This document shows positions 11,990 through 25,449 of a stretch of DNA of 64,000 bases, one piece after another. The notes under the pieces are model-generated. The model worked only from the letters and a program-made list of their open reading frames with translations, was not told where the DNA came from and did no database searches. Made by a program: the position numbers and the translations under genes. Origin of the DNA: Massospora cicadina (taxonomy: Eukaryota; Entomophthoromycota; Entomophthoromycetes; Entomophthorales; Entomophthoraceae); the NCBI GenBank assembly GCA_022478985.1, contig JAKSZP010015881.1, positions 62,001-126,000 on the forward strand. The letters run 5' to 3'. Numbering within the stretch: position 1 is the stretch's first letter; each line of letters starts with the position of its first letter.

Positions 11990-14900
11990 ATGTCTCCCTT
12001 TTAGTGATAGTGATAATTCCTTGAGTAGCTAGGGCTTAATGCTGAAAAATTTTATTGGCTAAGGACCTTATAGTTAAATAGGAGTTCTTGGGTATGGAGG
12101 CATTGAATAGGGGCTGATCAATACTTTGGAAATGGGGAGCAAACCCATATAGAGCTGCAAATGGGGACATCTTTATTATTTGATGGTTGCTTATTTGGTA
12201 AGAAAGAAAATCGCTAAGTAAATAATGGTTCTAGCTGTAGGATCAGAAGTGGCCATCTTCCAAAGGATATAAATGAAGTTCTTTTAACATGTTCCACCGC
12301 CCCATTGGTTAAGTATTGTAGGGGGCGGTGGAAATTTAATTAGTCCCAAAATACAGATTTAGTTCTTGAACTACTATGAGGAGAAATTTTATCCCATTGT
12401 CAAAAAGTAAAGTTTGTGGGCGTCCATGATGGGTGAAAATGGATTAAACAAGGAATAGAGCCGTGTCTTTTGCAGTGGCAGCAGCAATGGATTTTCTTTA
12501 TCCAATTTGGCCAAATAGTCCACGACTAATAGGATATAATTATGGTCATATAACCCAGTAGGATGAGTGCCTACTGCATCAATGCTAATGACATTGAAGG
12601 AGCTTTATGGAGCCATGAATGAATGCTGATATCAAGGACTGGCCCAATCTTGGGATTGACAAGTTATAAAAGCCTCTAGAACTATCTGGATGGTCACAAA
12701 ACATCCAATCCCAGTAGCGTCGTTTCTTCAGCCATTTGTGGGCTTTTTAACTACCCCATGTCCCACAGTTGTATGCCCTTCTATAATATCTGTTTGGGAA
12801 GAAGGGCAGATATAAGGAGCCATTTTCTATTAATTTTCTTATAGAGCATTTCCTCTTTAATTTGATTCTCACAGGTCATTTTTCAGAGCTTGGCTTAGAT
12901 CTCAGGAGTCTCTAACTCTCATTGCGTGGGCTGACCAATTATATCATACATTTGTTTTATTTAGGGTTTAGGGAAACGAATAACAGCATCTTCAAGAGAC
13001 CATTGGTGTTCTGATGATTCACTCCTGCACGATTGGCAATAGTATAATAATAGTTCTGCTGCCTTAATGTCCATTTTTCTGACTGGCCATAGGGTCCTCA
13101 TCTGCTGCAGCCATCAAAGAAAGTAATGGTCAGTGATAATGGTGAAATGGGTGCCATATAGGTAGGGCCAAAAATGATTTATTAGCAATAAAATATCTAG
13201 ACACTTGCGATCAATAATGCTATATTTTTTCAAATATTTGCTCAGGGTCTTGCTGAAGTAAGCACAGGGTGATCGACCTGATCTTCATCATTCTGATCTA
13301 GGATGGCCCTGAGATTAAAATCACTAGCATCAGTGAATAGCAAAAAGGGTTTATTGAAGAATGGATGAACTAAACAAGGTTTAAAACAAAGAGCAGTCCA
13401 CAACTCATCAAAGGATTGTTCATGTTAAGGCTGTCACAAAAAGACACATTATTCTGTAAGAGATAGAACAGGGGCTCAGCTAAGTTGGCAAACCAAGGAA
13501 TGAACTGACAATAATAGCACACCATTTTCAGGATTATTATATATCCCTAAGGCTCTAAGGGCGTGACTTCTTTTTAATGGCGTCAACTTTATCTGGGATG
13601 GTCTGATACCATCTTTTGGACTTTGTGCCTAAAAAACTCATTTTTAGATTGTAAAAAAAGCTCTTTGAAGACTTAAGCTTTATTGAGGCCTTTCCAATAC
13701 AGTTAAAGACTTCCCATTGATTTTCCACATGACCCTTGAATGTATGCAAAAAGACAGTGATATTATCAAGGTTCACAAGGACACAGGATAATTTCAAGTC
13801 CCCTAATATCTCATCATTGGCTTGTTGAAATGACATGGGTGCATTGCAAAGGCCATGGGGCATCCTCATTGGCTCAAATAGACCCTAGTTGGCTATGAGT
13901 ACACATTTGTATCGATCATTGGTGGCAAGCTCTACTTGCCAATACTGCTAGTGAGATCCATAGAAGAAAAGCTTTTTTGACCCAGAAAGCAAGTTGTGAG
14001 AGTTGTTGATCCAGAGAAAGGGGTAACTGCCCCTCTTGGTAATGGGGTTAAGTCATCAATACTCCATTACCACAGGATGGCTGCCATCCTACTTACAAAG
14101 TAACAGGAGGGTGGAAGCCCAAGGTCTACGCGACGGCACCAATAGCCTGGGTTCTAGTAGTTGCTTGATCTCAACAACCACCTGAGTCTCTTCATCTTTG
14201 CTTTTTTTGGTAGGGATGGGACCAAATAGGGGAGCGTCCCCAGTCTCCACGTGATGCAAAACGCCATTCATTTTACAGAATTGTAGGTAGAAGTTGATAA
14301 GAGGTCTGAGTATTCCTCCAATAATTTTTAACCTGGATCTGTTGCTCATTATGAGGTCCTGTCCAATTCAAATGTTTAGAGCTATAGATGGGGGTGTTTC
14401 TAACCCAAAATCACTTGGACTTCCAAAGCTAAGGACTTCATTTATGGCACTACAGAAAGGAGGCAAACATAAGCGGCTGGAATATTAGGCCAAAAAATAG
14501 TAGCTTTGTCAGTGAGGTTAGCCAGAAATGCCAATATGGATTCATTATAGGCAGGATTTATATTCCTGGACAGGTCAGAGACTCCTTGATGTTTAGATAA
14601 TTAGGCCTCACATTTCAAGCAGTTGTTTGAAGAAATAATGTTAAGAACTCGGGTGTCAATGATAGCTTGGGACTTTGGTGGTATAATGGTCGTCTTAGGA
14701 AAATAATAGGCATGCCTTCTTGGCTATCTACTGCAGGAGGGGGTATATTTATGCAAGAGCCCCTTACATGATACTTGAGAAAGTTGATCTGGCTTATTTC
14801 ATTAATAGTCAAGCCCAAGTATTGACCTCCATCTTGGCATCGCTGCAGTTTTCAAAAACCAGTGGGATCAGGTGTTCCAATAGCTATAAGATTACACTAT

Positions 14901-15400
14901 CATAGTGAATGAAGGAAGAATAATCTTAAGGCACTGTATCCCTAGGAAAATTTTTAAATCGGGTTATCTGATGTAATGGCAAGGGTATTCAAGAAAAACT
15001 TGCAAAAATGAATGTGTAGAGAGAAATAGGCTCAATGGACCAAGTGTATTGGGGCCTAGAAGTGCCATATTCCATGTAGAAGAGCAATTCTAGAGCAATT
15101 TTAATGTGTTTTAATAATTTAGACTATGACATTCACAGGGGAATTACTGTTAACAATGACTTAAACAGGGATTATATGCACTCAAACAGTGACACATGTA
15201 ACTAAGCTCCTGAACTGAGGAGGTAGTGTGAAGAATATAGGAGATTTGTCAGAAGATTAGTAAGGAGTATCATGTTCTTTATTATTAATGGGTACTAAAT
15301 CTTTTTCTTATGGTATGACAACAATAAAATTACTAGAAGTTGTTTAACATTAATGAGGCGGGGCAGGGGTGTCAGCATAAAGTGTCTCGTCCTTCATGCA
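11990..15400 (-). pseudogene. Gy-B pol: protease remnant, RT, RNase H, integrase (broken)
   Basis: Read from high to low coordinates. Near 14.25 kb is GVLHHVETGDAP, also present in Gy-F (61725-61760), followed by TKKSKDEETQVVVEIKQLL and LVPSRRPWAS (RT entry). The palm (13555-13869) has MPHGLCNAPMSFQQAND and the catalytic box as VNLDNITVF; usual YxDD reads NLDN, so the second Asp is lost. RNase H shows PFLLFTDASDFNLRAIL (about 13.3 kb). Integrase shows PQTLLFDNGIKF and STAPYNT (about 12.3-12.45 kb). Many stops. Pol ends only about 0.25 kb from the 3' LTR, leaving no room for the extra antisense ORF of Gy-C and Gy-E. Confidence 0.82.
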
Positions 15401-15419
15401 GAAAGCTCTTTTCCCACCT

Positions 15420-16545
15420 TGTTAAAATATGTATAATTTCCAATTATTCTCATCCAATAAACCCTATAAATGTATTAACTGCACAGGTTCAGTTGTGCAC
15501 TTCTCCGCTTTGTTTTGATAGTGAAATATAATCGTTGATAATAGTATGGAGACTATTATCTGTATTTAAATTGTAGTACTAGATTTTGGTCTAATGCTCG
15601 GCCAGTATTTCCTCTCAAATTACTTATGATGTCTTGAATAAGGATTCATTCCCTGGTACCACTTAACACAATCTACACTCAGATCCTTGCTTATGGTTTC
15701 TCTTTGATAACACAAAGTTGACAGCAATCCCCTAATTCAATTCAGCTTCTTCTCTGGATCCTTACTATTTATCCCAAAGAGTCTCCCAATTTGAACAGAT
15801 AGAAATAATTTCCTTGAGAAAGAATAGAACTCAAAATGGATTCTGATAAAGTATACTAAGATACTACTCTGGTAATTGATCTGGTAATTACTTAAAGTTT
15901 TTTATTAGTGAATTCTTTAGGGAATCTATAATAGGAATTTAGTGCCTAACCCTTGGTTAGCACCTCCTCAATAAAATGGAAGCCGTTGCCATTTTTTCCA
16001 TCCTTATCTCAGCATCCATGGTCTTCCCCATCCTGGCTAGGATTCCATCATTGTACATCATCAAGCCCTAAAATGGAAAGAGTCAGAAAACGTTTCTCTA
16101 ATGTTTTCCTCTTGATCCCAGTGAACCAACCATATTTGGCAAGTTACCTGCTTAGGTAATGGTACTTGTTACCCATTAAGGCAGGTCACAAACCAACTGA
16201 TTGTTTCACTAGTTTCAGGCAGCATCAATCGCCTTACAACTTGATCCTTAAATTCCCAATCAGTAGATGATGAAACCCAACTGATACCAATCAGTACACT
16301 TGATATATCAATTATTGATCTACTATCAGATGCCCCTATTTCATCAGCAACTCTGCCAACAAGATCTTAAGCATTTGTCAGGATTGATCCCCAATGGATC
16401 TGATACAGGCGAATAACATAAAATCACCCAAACATTACCACAAAATCAGGGCCAACCAATATATAATTCACTTCACATTAGGGAATTATCCCCTAGCAAT
16501 CCCTCATAATCTAGTCAGCTGGGAATATGGGCAAAAATCCTAACA
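15420..16545 (-). repeat. Gy-C 3' LTR
   Basis: A 1126-bp repeat, nearly identical to 31152-32268 over long runs (for instance around 15485-15590 versus 31210-31320). On the minus strand it starts TGTTAGGATTTTTGCCC and ends TTTTAACA, the TG...CA ends of an LTR. A G-rich tract (GCAAGAGGGGGATG, 16546-16559) precedes its start, which identifies this as the 3' copy. Confidence 0.92.
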
Positions 16546-16767
16546 CATCCCCCTCTTGCCTAGATTTCCAGCAAGAAAAGGATCAGGGCAGGAGAACACC
16601 ACTTCAGACACTTGGTTGAATACTTCATTTGTTTAAGTGAAGTATGATCAATCAGTACTCAATGCTGCTTGGGATGACCTTTGATATGCAGCTCTATTCT
16701 TCTTCCTCCTCGCTACCACATACTCAGAGCGTGGTACCCACTACCTTCTGTTGTTCTGGACTGATCA

Positions 16768-18687
16768 TTTTTTTATTTAAACGAGGTAAGCTGACCAGGG
16801 GACATACATTACTGAACTAAAACTAAAAATCATACTAAAAAATAATGATTTAAACAAAATACCCAAAATGGATGGATTGATTGAATCATACCTAACAAAA
16901 TATCCAACCAGGTGGGCAGCGAATACTGCTATCCATCCATGGTGGACGGGGAGGGGGATTGGGGGGGCTCATCTTTGGCCGCATCCATCTCATCCCAGAG
17001 TAGGGTGCGTTTTAAGGCAGATAGTAAGGGTGTGGGGGCATCGGCAGTATGGGGTTCAATATCCTTAATGACTGGAACTTCTGAATAGTTGCCAGCCATC
17101 ATAATGCCAACGATGTCTTTAGCCAAAGCGTCTTCAGCTTTGAGGTGGGCGTCTGGGATTTTAATGAACGTGGAAATGTTGGTTCAGGTTAGTTTTGCTT
17201 TCAGATTCTGTGATACTGTTACTATGTTCTGGATGGCTTCAGTGAGATTTTTGTGTAAATTTTCATGTTGAACTTACTTTGTGCAGTAAGATCTTTGGGG
17301 ATAGCAGGAGGTGGAATTCCTCCTGCGAGTGCAGCCACAAATTTGGCGGCAGCTCTGCAGAGTGCATTGCAATCTGGTGTGGCGGCTGCTTCTACTGCAA
17401 GCTGGTGATCGCTGTAGAATGGTTTGGCGTTAGGTTGTGGGGCATATTACTGAGGTGGGATTTTGCATCCCATTCTGCATTACAGAGCCACTCAACTTTC
17501 AGCGATGGTTCTTCAACGATGTTACCTAATTTGTCAATTTCATCCAAATACTCCCATGGGTTTTGGTTGAATTGGATTGGGGAATCAGCATATGGTTGAG
17601 GATTGGCTGGTTTTTGGAATTTGCTTGAGATTGAACTGGGGTTCAATCCTACACTTGATTGGAAGAATCATGCGTGGCCCTTGGGATAGGTGGATGCTGA
17701 TTGGTGGCTGTAGGTGCAGCTGCAGCATCAGGCATTGTAGGAGGGGAAGGTAGGATTGTACCCCATATTGGAGTTGGCGTGGGGTGGGCGGCGGATTGAT
17801 GGGCATCAGGCAAACTTTTAGCATCAGCAGAAGTTTCTTAATATGGGCATTTGCATTTTGAGTGGTCTAACAAAAAACAGAATGTACAAATCGTCCATCC
17901 GCCCTTGACACAGGCCCAGAACGGATGGTCCGGGCAGATGGGATGGTGGCATGAGGTGGAATTGCCAAACAAAATTTTAGTGAATTCAGGGCTGATCGTG
18001 GCATACGCCTGAGGCCCAGCAAGGCGTGTGGCCCAATTTGGGACCACAAATTGCAAGGTGGGGTTGGCGGCGTAGGCTGCGTAACCTTCCATCAGCTCCT
18101 GATGGAGCACTTCAGGGGAGGTGGGTGGGCAAACCAGCGAACTGGACCATCAAGGTGGTGTCCGTTGGGAGCCAGGTCTGAGTTGTTGGGAGAGAAATAA
18201 TGTTCAATATTAATGGCACTGTTGCCGCAGTGGCTGCATCAGCTTTACAGGGGAAGCCAAGATCAAAGTACCCCTTGTAGGGGCGGAAGTCAATAAAACA
18301 GGCTGGTGTCATCACCACCTGAGCCATTTTGATAATGGCTTGGTCATCGTAGGGGAAGAATTTCCCATATTTGACCCTAAGGCCAAAATGCATGTTGCTC
18401 CGGGGAGCACCAGGGGGCAGCAGGGCACCGCTTGGGTTCAGGTAAGATGGGCATCAAGATCCTTGGGAGGAATGAATGTCTCAAGGGTTTGGAATGACTG
18501 TGAGAGCCAGTCAGAGCGCGTTTTCCTGTTGGACGGAAAATGGAGGGGGAGTTTCGCCACTGCCCCATGCTGGGACAATTGGCAGGGGATCCAACAACAT
18601 TGGAGCAAGACTTTGGTGTGCAATTAAGTGTTTGCTTTTAATTTACCAGATAAATTGCTTGGAAAGTTAAGCCGAGCAGAGAGAGAG
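16768..18687 (-). mobile_element. H-2, ORF1-only half-LINE
   Basis: A 1.92-kb unit flanked by a perfect 13-bp duplication TCTGGACTGATCA (16755-16767 and 18688-18700). On the minus strand it begins with a CT-rich run and GGCTTAACTTTCCAAG, and ends with ATGTCCCCTGGTCAGCTTAC then CTCGTTTAAATAAA. It contains one ORF1-type frame and no ORF2. Same plan and length as H-1 and H-3. It sits in the spacer between pol and the 3' LTR of Gy-C. Confidence 0.88.
16929..18600 (-). pseudogene. H-2 ORF1-like CCHC protein (broken, about 557 codons)
   Basis: Starts MLLDPLPIVPAWGS. After a frame change near 18.5 kb: FIPPKDLDAHL, then LRVKYGKFFPYDDQAII, IDFRPYKGYFDLGF, VQFAGLPTHLPPEVLH (about 18.12 kb), HPFWACVKGG and the canonical knuckle CTFCFLLDHSKCKC (about 17.87-17.91 kb). 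The second half has NPWEYLDEIDKLGNIVEEPS and FYSDHQLAVEAAATPD and ends PSPSTMDG before the stop at 16929. It matches H-1 and H-3 along its whole length. Three or more frameshifts make it a pseudogene. The protein presumably binds RNA, as inferred from the CCHC and LINE ORF1 likeness. Confidence 0.82.
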
Positions 18688-19060
18688 TCTGGACTGATCA
18701 ATTTACTCATAACAGTATTAATACTGGGATCCTGTTTTCCCCCATCAGGGCATATGACCCACTGTCATATTTTGGATTCTTGGTCTGGCATCCTTTATTT
18801 CCTGATTTTCTCCTCATCCTTGACAGGAGATTCTTGCCATCAATGTGTGTTTTGTGGTGCACTTAAGAATGCTCATTTATGTTTGACCTTATTACATTAT
18901 CTTAATAACCTCTTGGCTCATATCATTCTTAATTCTTCTCTGGAGAGCTTATCTTATTGATTTTGAGATTAATTTCTTTAAAATTAGAGCTTAATTGATT
19001 TCAGAGTGCATAATATAAACTATCATATAGTTCTGACATCCCCTCTCTCATCCAACTCAT

Positions 19061-20215
19061 ATGTCAAATTCCGAGTCTTGGTACCAACAGCTGCATCATA
19101 AACTGTCTGCTCAAGACCTTCAGCTCTTCCAGTGGATGAGTGAATTTGAGCACTGGAACCTTTTCTATGGTTCTTACAGGACTCATACTCCTAGTCAAGT
19201 ACCAGTAGCTAGTTCTTCCATAGAATTACTGGAAACGGTAACCAACCCCACTGAAACCAGGTTAGCAATTGTCTCAAATGACTCATGACCAATCCTTCCT
19301 CTGTTGTCAATTCCTGAGTTAAATTTAGAAGCTCTTCTGGATTTGGCTCCATTCACAGATACTCCTACCATCATTGTCAAACTTCCTGAAGTAATGCCCT
19401 CCGCTCTCAATAGTTTGTTCCTCACTAGATTGGACTTGCTTCCAGAGTTCCTCTTCTGACTCAGTCAATATTACAAGCCAGATGTCTTGGCCACCAAACT
19501 AACCATTGGCAACAGCGTACGTTTTAAACTCCCCTATACAGAATTAAGGACTCGAGTCGCCAAGGATTTGTCCATAGCTCTGAATTCTTCCAATCTTGAA
19601 AACATCCTAAATCAGGATATTGCAGCCTATGCTCTTTGATTTTCCAGCCAAGTTCTTTGAATTTGAACCATGAAGCTTCCAGCCTCTCAGCTTCCATCGC
19701 TCATTCTGCTTCAGCTTCCAAGAAGCTCATAGTCATCACTTGAAAGATGCCATTTACTCCTTGCACGACTATCTCATTTCTAGTGCATACCATCAGTATC
19801 TTCCACTGATGGCTTTGATAGGAGGCATGATTTGGAAACTCCTGCCTAGTTTCCTTGCTTGTTGCTGGCCCATATGTCTGGTGCTCTTGATGAAGCCCAT
19901 TGGCAAGCACTCAAGACCATTTTCTGGCTCTGGTACCATATTGGGATTACTTGGGGTTATTCACCAACTGCCTCTTTATATTGTTGTTTCCTTCCACACT
20001 CTGGGGTATCACGTTTAACATCTTCCAACATTTCAATTTCTCTTCCCCTAGTTGCTTTCTCACAGGGATCTGCATCTGCTCAACAAACTTGGTTTCAAGT
20101 AGGTCTAGCCCTCTTTAGCATCCAATATCACATAGATTTAATGGGTTATTTACTCCTACTGTGTTCTATCCTCCCTCCCCCAAGAGGTGACATAGGCAGA
20201 ATCATTCCTGAATCT
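19061..20215 (+). pseudogene. Accessory ORF antisense to Gy-C pol, related to 54930-56130
   Basis: Unknown function. From ATG at 19061 one frame runs to about 19735, interrupted only by TGA codons up to that point (19286, about 19457, about 19640 and two more), including KLPYTELRTRVAKDLSIALN and LDLLPEFLF. A shifted frame continues (19859-20230) with LDEAHWQALKTIFWLWYHI, AQQTWFQVGLALF and LPPPRGDIGRIIPES. The ORF at 54930-56130 shows the same series: ELLPEFISHMY, VTVAFASLNANDLSN, MEQHQVALEWAHQAAF, HMWLQAFLLVGQERV. Both lie between pol and the 3' LTR of a gypsy element and run opposite to pol. No catalytic motif or domain was recognised. L-2 follows at 20243. Confidence 0.6.
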
Positions 20216-20327
20216 AGGATAACTAATAAAAATAAAAATTATAAAAATAGCTTTTCTTTCCCGTTATTATCACTTTTAGTAACACAATTCTACGCAATTT
20301 CTCCAAGATTAACAATCAACCTGGAAT

Positions 20328-21720
20328 ATGAGCAAATTTGTCCGCAACAATACCAGTTGGGCAAAAGTGGCCAGCATGTAAGGCCCAAAGCCCTCCAAAC
20401 CCACTGGAGAAAAATGCCCCGGTGGAATGTTGACACACCCTCCCACCAAAAAGGGTGAGTACAGCACCGCACCCAGAGTTTTGCAATTCCTGCAAAAAAG
20501 GGCGCATATACCAAAATCGAACACTCCTAACCCTTGTCCTCCCTTGAGCACGGCCTTAGAATTATGGTCAGCGATACTTCCCTTAAATCATGGGGAAGAA
20601 TGGGGAGGCCTTCTCCACGACTTTCCTGAACACCATCTCAGTAAATTACAAAAATCTACACAGAGGATGGGTTGACGTCAGGTTTATGTCCACAGAAGAA
20701 GCAGTGGATGCAGCAAAATTTAAATTCTCCATAAAAATTAACAATAAAGACTGCACCATCTTCATGGTGCGCACGCGATGGAATGAGGAAAACGACCTAT
20801 TCATGATATTTGACTGACTCCCAAGCACCATGCACCATAATATTCTTGTGGACGAACTCCGCGGGGGCCTCAAAGGTTATGGAGTAATCAAACAGTTCAA
20901 ATTTGAAAAATTCCCCCTCCTGCCCCACCTGTGCACAGGAAAGGCAATAGCCATTATTGAACTGGATCAGGATGTGGCAGAGGACATCACCCTCATTCCC
21001 CACATGGTGACCATCAACCTCCCCAATGGCAGCGTATCTTGCCCCTTCCATATCACACCAGAACACACCCCACCTATCTGCGAATTCTTCTCAGCAATAG
21101 GTCACAAAGACCATGCATGCCCTGTCAAGTGCGGGATTGAAGCACCAGAATTTTGTGAGGACAATATGGATAAAACAAGCCCAACTTTCGGCAAAATTAA
21201 GGACTCCACCTTTGCCTTCTATTGGGGCGAAAGAGCTGATATCACTTTGGTTGAGCCCATCTCGTGCAAGGACCACTGTCATGCACAGACTGCCCCAAGC
21301 AGGCCATGAGTTCTGCTAAGACCCAAATTCACACCACAATTTCCACGGAACAAATTCAGGCAGATTTCATGGCAGCACAGCGGAATAACCAATCATATCC
21401 CCCACATAAAACCCAACACAACCAAAATGACGAATTTTTTGGACACAACCAATCAAACACCTCCAACCAAGTGGGAGCAGATCCACATTGCACCAATGGG
21501 GATCCTCCCAGACAATCACATTCTAGGCGATGATATGGAAGACCACTTCAGCCAATCACAATGTGACAACACCTATGCACAAGACCCAACCACCCCAACT
21601 CCTAGTTTCTGCCCATTAAACCCACAGGCAAGCGGCAAAAAAATTTCTAATGGGGAAAAAAGCCAACCCACGCCAGACCCAAAATCCATGGAGTAATCCA
21701 AGCCAGAAGAAACTGAACAA
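20328..21720 (+). pseudogene. L-2 ORF1, zinc-knuckle protein (broken)
   Basis: From ATG at 20328 (MSKFVRNNTSWAKV) the frame holds THPPTKKGEYS, then shifts near 20590 to WVDVRFMSTEEAVDAAKF and MVRTRWNEENDLFMIFD, which match LDLGFENKEAADEA and RTRW in L-1. After a TGA at 20815-20817 it continues LPSTMHHNILVDELR, PHLCTGKAIAIIEL, CPFHITPEHTPPIC. The knuckle is CEFFSAIGHKDHAC (about 21079-21120): the second Cys of C-X2-C-X4-H-X4-C is Phe, so zinc binding would be lost. The tail has PTKWEQIHIAPMGIL and GDDMEDHFSQSQCDN, parallel to the acidic L-1 end. Confidence 0.8.
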
Positions 21721-21844
21721 TTCCAGCACCAAGGCCGCAGACCAACACACTGGAATAAATCTGGCTAGTCAACCTCATACTCGCAGTATGACCTGCAATA
21801 AGGAACTGGGTGACCTCAGTGGGTCACCCCAGCGTTCCTGATGT

Positions 21845-24800
21845 GTGGACTACTGCAATCAACATAGGGACGCTCAACATTGTGGAAGCCAAGGCCCCTC
21901 ATGTCTCAGGCCAAAAAAATGGCTTTCCCACACAATATCCCCGTGGACATCTTGGCCATCCAAGAACACACCACTGTCCACCGGGGGAGGAGGAGTCATG
22001 GTCAACCATGCTCCTCCCAGACAAATCCTTTTGGACACACCATTGTGGGATGGTAATTTAAACAAACTGTAACCCTCCAGTAAAAATCCAAAGCACATCC
22101 TCCCACCTGAAGGGATGGCTGCTCCTAGTGAACCTTGAGTGGAATGGAGAAAATTTTGCCGTGGCATGTGTGTATGCCCCAAATGATCTGAATGACCGCC
22201 AAAATTCTTTTCTGATATCCTCTCAATCCATCTCTCCGAGGCAACGTTTTTCATGGGAGATTTCTACTGCTGGCTTAACACCAATACTGACCGCTGGCTC
22301 AAGTCTAGGGCTATACCCCGCGGCCACACAGAACTATGCATACTAAAGGCAACGTTGGGCCTATGTGACACCATTCCCAAACAAGCCCCCACCATCGCCA
22401 ACATGACGAGGCCCCACCACAACAATAACCAGCTGGTCTCAATGACCTGGATTGACCTGATGCTCGCCCCTATAGACTTCTGGCACCAAGTATCAAACTT
22501 TACAACAACAATTATCCCTTTCTCCAACCATCGAATAGTCTCAATAGCGCTATCATCCTCAGAAAAATATGAAAAACCACCAACCTGGCACAGAGTTCAC
22601 CCAAGCACCATCCACCTTCTGGAGCTTAAACTTTGGATCAAGATGGTGCTAACAACACAGCAAGAAAGACAAACACCTGATGGGAATCCTATCACCAAGT
22701 GGGAAATATTCAAGGCTCATGCAACCAAGAAAGCCTGCCACCTAAACTCCAGAAAAACAGCTGCAATGTCTGCGACAATCAACAAGGCTATCAGACAGCT
22801 TCAACACTTAGAAAACAACACACCTCATGAGGGATACACCCCCCAATGGGGCTGCCTGTGGTTCCAGCTATCGACACAGGTAAACTCCCTCTTTAGGAAA
22901 CACCAGCAATACACTGAAGTATGCTATAAATCAAAATACATTTTATCCGGAGAAACTCACACAGCCCAATTTTTCCGCCATTTTAAACCAATTTCAACAT
23001 CGTTGACCTGCACACAGGTCCGCTAAGCAGATGACACAATGGCATCTACACCATTGGAAATATCAGCTGAATTACACCGATTTTACACTGACCTGTACAC
23101 AGCAGATTTTGCATCACCTAACGAAATTGAAAATTTTTTATCATCCGCTAATATCAACACTATAGCTGGCCAACTAGACCTTGCAGCACCCATAACTAAA
23201 GATGAACTATATGATATAATAAGATCAACCTCACGCAACAAGTGCCCTAGCCTTATGGCCTCCCATATGAATTTTTCAAAAAATATTATAAACATATCGC
23301 ACCAATACTACTGGCAACTATGAATAAGTGCCTGGAAGACACATCCCTTCTACCTGGTGGCCAAGACGCATATGTGGTCACACTTTTCAAAAAAGGAGAC
23401 CAGGCAGATCTAAACAACTGGCGCCCAATTGCTCTCACCAATACCGACACTAAAACACTAACTAAAATTTTAGCCAAACGTCTGGGTTGCATTGCTCAGA
23501 CAATCCTCTCCCCGTCAATTTGGATTCATCCTAAATCGCTCAATTTGGGATAATATCCACACAATTGCCAACATCTGACAAGCTAACCCCACAGGCGCCC
23601 TTGCTTTTCTGGACCAAAAGAAAGCATATGACTGAGTACACTGGGGATACCTAGAACAATGTCTGAAGGCTTTCAACCTACCACCCCGCTTTATAAACTG
23701 GGCGCTCCTCCTAACGCGCTCATCCAAGTTTTCAATCAGAGGCCCAGATTTCCTAACTGACACCATCACCCCCAAAGGGGCCTTAAAAAAGGTGACCCGC
23801 TTAGCCCCCTACTATAAAATTTTACCCTTGACCCCCTCCTCCGCATTACAAACTCAAAGCTCACTGGAATCAGGTTGGAGGGACAACCACCAACCAAAAT
23901 GCTCGCCTTTGCTGATGACTGCTTTGTTATAGTCTCAGGCAATAGGGATTCCAGGGCGATTGAGCGCATTATTCACCAGTATGAGTCAGTGAGTAACGCC
24001 ATGCTGAACAAACAGAAAACAGAGGTAATTGTTATGGGCAAATTCAGTTTTAACTGGGCCCCACCCTCCCACCACCACACAAACCAACCAACCACACATC
24101 CAACCACACAACAACGATCCAAGCCAGTAAAACCACTGTGTTTACCCTTTGCACACCACCCTGCCACCAACCCAGTCCGTCATCTGGGCATATGGCTCGA
24201 AGCCAGTGGATATGCACTTGACACCATAGAAACCAACATTTTGGACAACATCACAAAAAGAATGACATGTATGCGGAGGAGTAAAGCCAGACTAACCGGA
24301 AGAGTTGTATTAGCCAACTCCCTGATCCTATCAAAGTTATGGTTTGCTGCCCACGCGATCCCCTTCTCCGCCAATTTTACCAACGCAGTCTACAAGCTCC
24401 TGCAGAACTGGCTATGGTCTAGATACCGTGCACCTGTCAGGCTGGAGACCATGTATGGCCCACTGAAGAGAGGCGGGATGGGGCTGCTCAACTTCACGGA
24501 AAGAGCTACGCAAATCCTAGGCTCATGGATAGCCTCCACGACGTCACCCAACCCACCATCCCCCCACTGGGCCAAGGCAGCCCAAACCAATTTTGCAAAG
24601 GCACTACATCTGAGGTCCCCCTCCAACCCGGCGACCCTGATGAAGTACCTTGTAACACACCCAAACGCCACTGGACCACACAACACCAATTGGTATTTCA
24701 AACGCATCCTATACAACCTAAGACAAGGGGATTGGAGCTTCTCCTATGCACAGCAATCCAAAGACATTCACCCTCAAACTGGATATGTGCAACTCCACAG

Positions 24801-25449
24801 AGGACAAAAGGTGTCTAACGTACCTGCCCCATTACCACCCTTCCCTCTGTCCAGGATCGACTACCTGGACCACCAAGACATCCAATATGAACTACAAACC
24901 CAAAAACTGGTGTGGAACATCGTCACCTGTCCCCTCCTATCCCCACAAGTATGCTCCACAATGTGGCGATACATGCGCCATACATATAGAACAGCTGACC
25001 ATACTTTCTCAATGTTCAAGACATGCGCCATCTGTGATGGACCCAACACACTAGCACACCGCCTGGAAGAGTGCCCGCCATCTGCGCATATCTGGGCCAA
25101 CGTGATGCACTTGTTTTAACAATCACTTACAACAAGATTCCAACTATCCTGCGATATCATGGCACTCAACATGGCCGCACCTATCCCACAGACACTGAGG
25201 GCTCTAATTTTGTGCATTACAATATGGTCCATTCACACAATTACCCTTGACGCCTTCAACGGGATCTTCCACAATTTTAACCAAGCCATCATCAGGTTCC
25301 ACAGCCATTTGGCTGACCATTTTCAAGCCTGGCTGTTCGGCTCACTCCAACAAAAATGGAAGAAATGGATGGGCACCTGGATTTTAATCTGGTTCCTTCG
25401 TTATGACATTGAAAACCTCACAGTCTTCATAGGCGGTACACCCTACTAG
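21845..25449 (+). pseudogene. L-2 ORF2: APE endonuclease, reverse transcriptase, zf-RVT (broken)
   Basis: Endonuclease remnants: IGTLNIVEAKAP (about 21866), GDFYCWLNTNTDRW (22256), WIDLMLAP and SNHRIVSIAL (about 22535). RT: NWRPIALTNTDTKTLTKIL (23418-23475), a frameshift near 23515, LDQKKAYD followed by TGA at 23633-23635 where L-1 has Arg, and the catalytic FADD (about 23905). A long intact frame, 23875-25119, covers the RT end and thumb (GRVVLANSLILSKLWF, GGMGLLNF) and the C-X2-C-X7-H-X4-C finger CAICDGPNTLAHRLEEC. After a short break, 25159-25449 encodes the C-terminal domain with IWSIHTITLDAF, as in L-1 and L-4. Confidence 0.9.

Noticed and set aside
19061..19735. TGA read as a sense codon because one frame is broken only by TGA
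   Set aside because: Where a homologue is available TGA replaces Arg, and TAA and TAG stops also occur in neighbouring frames; C-to-T decay is the simpler explanation.
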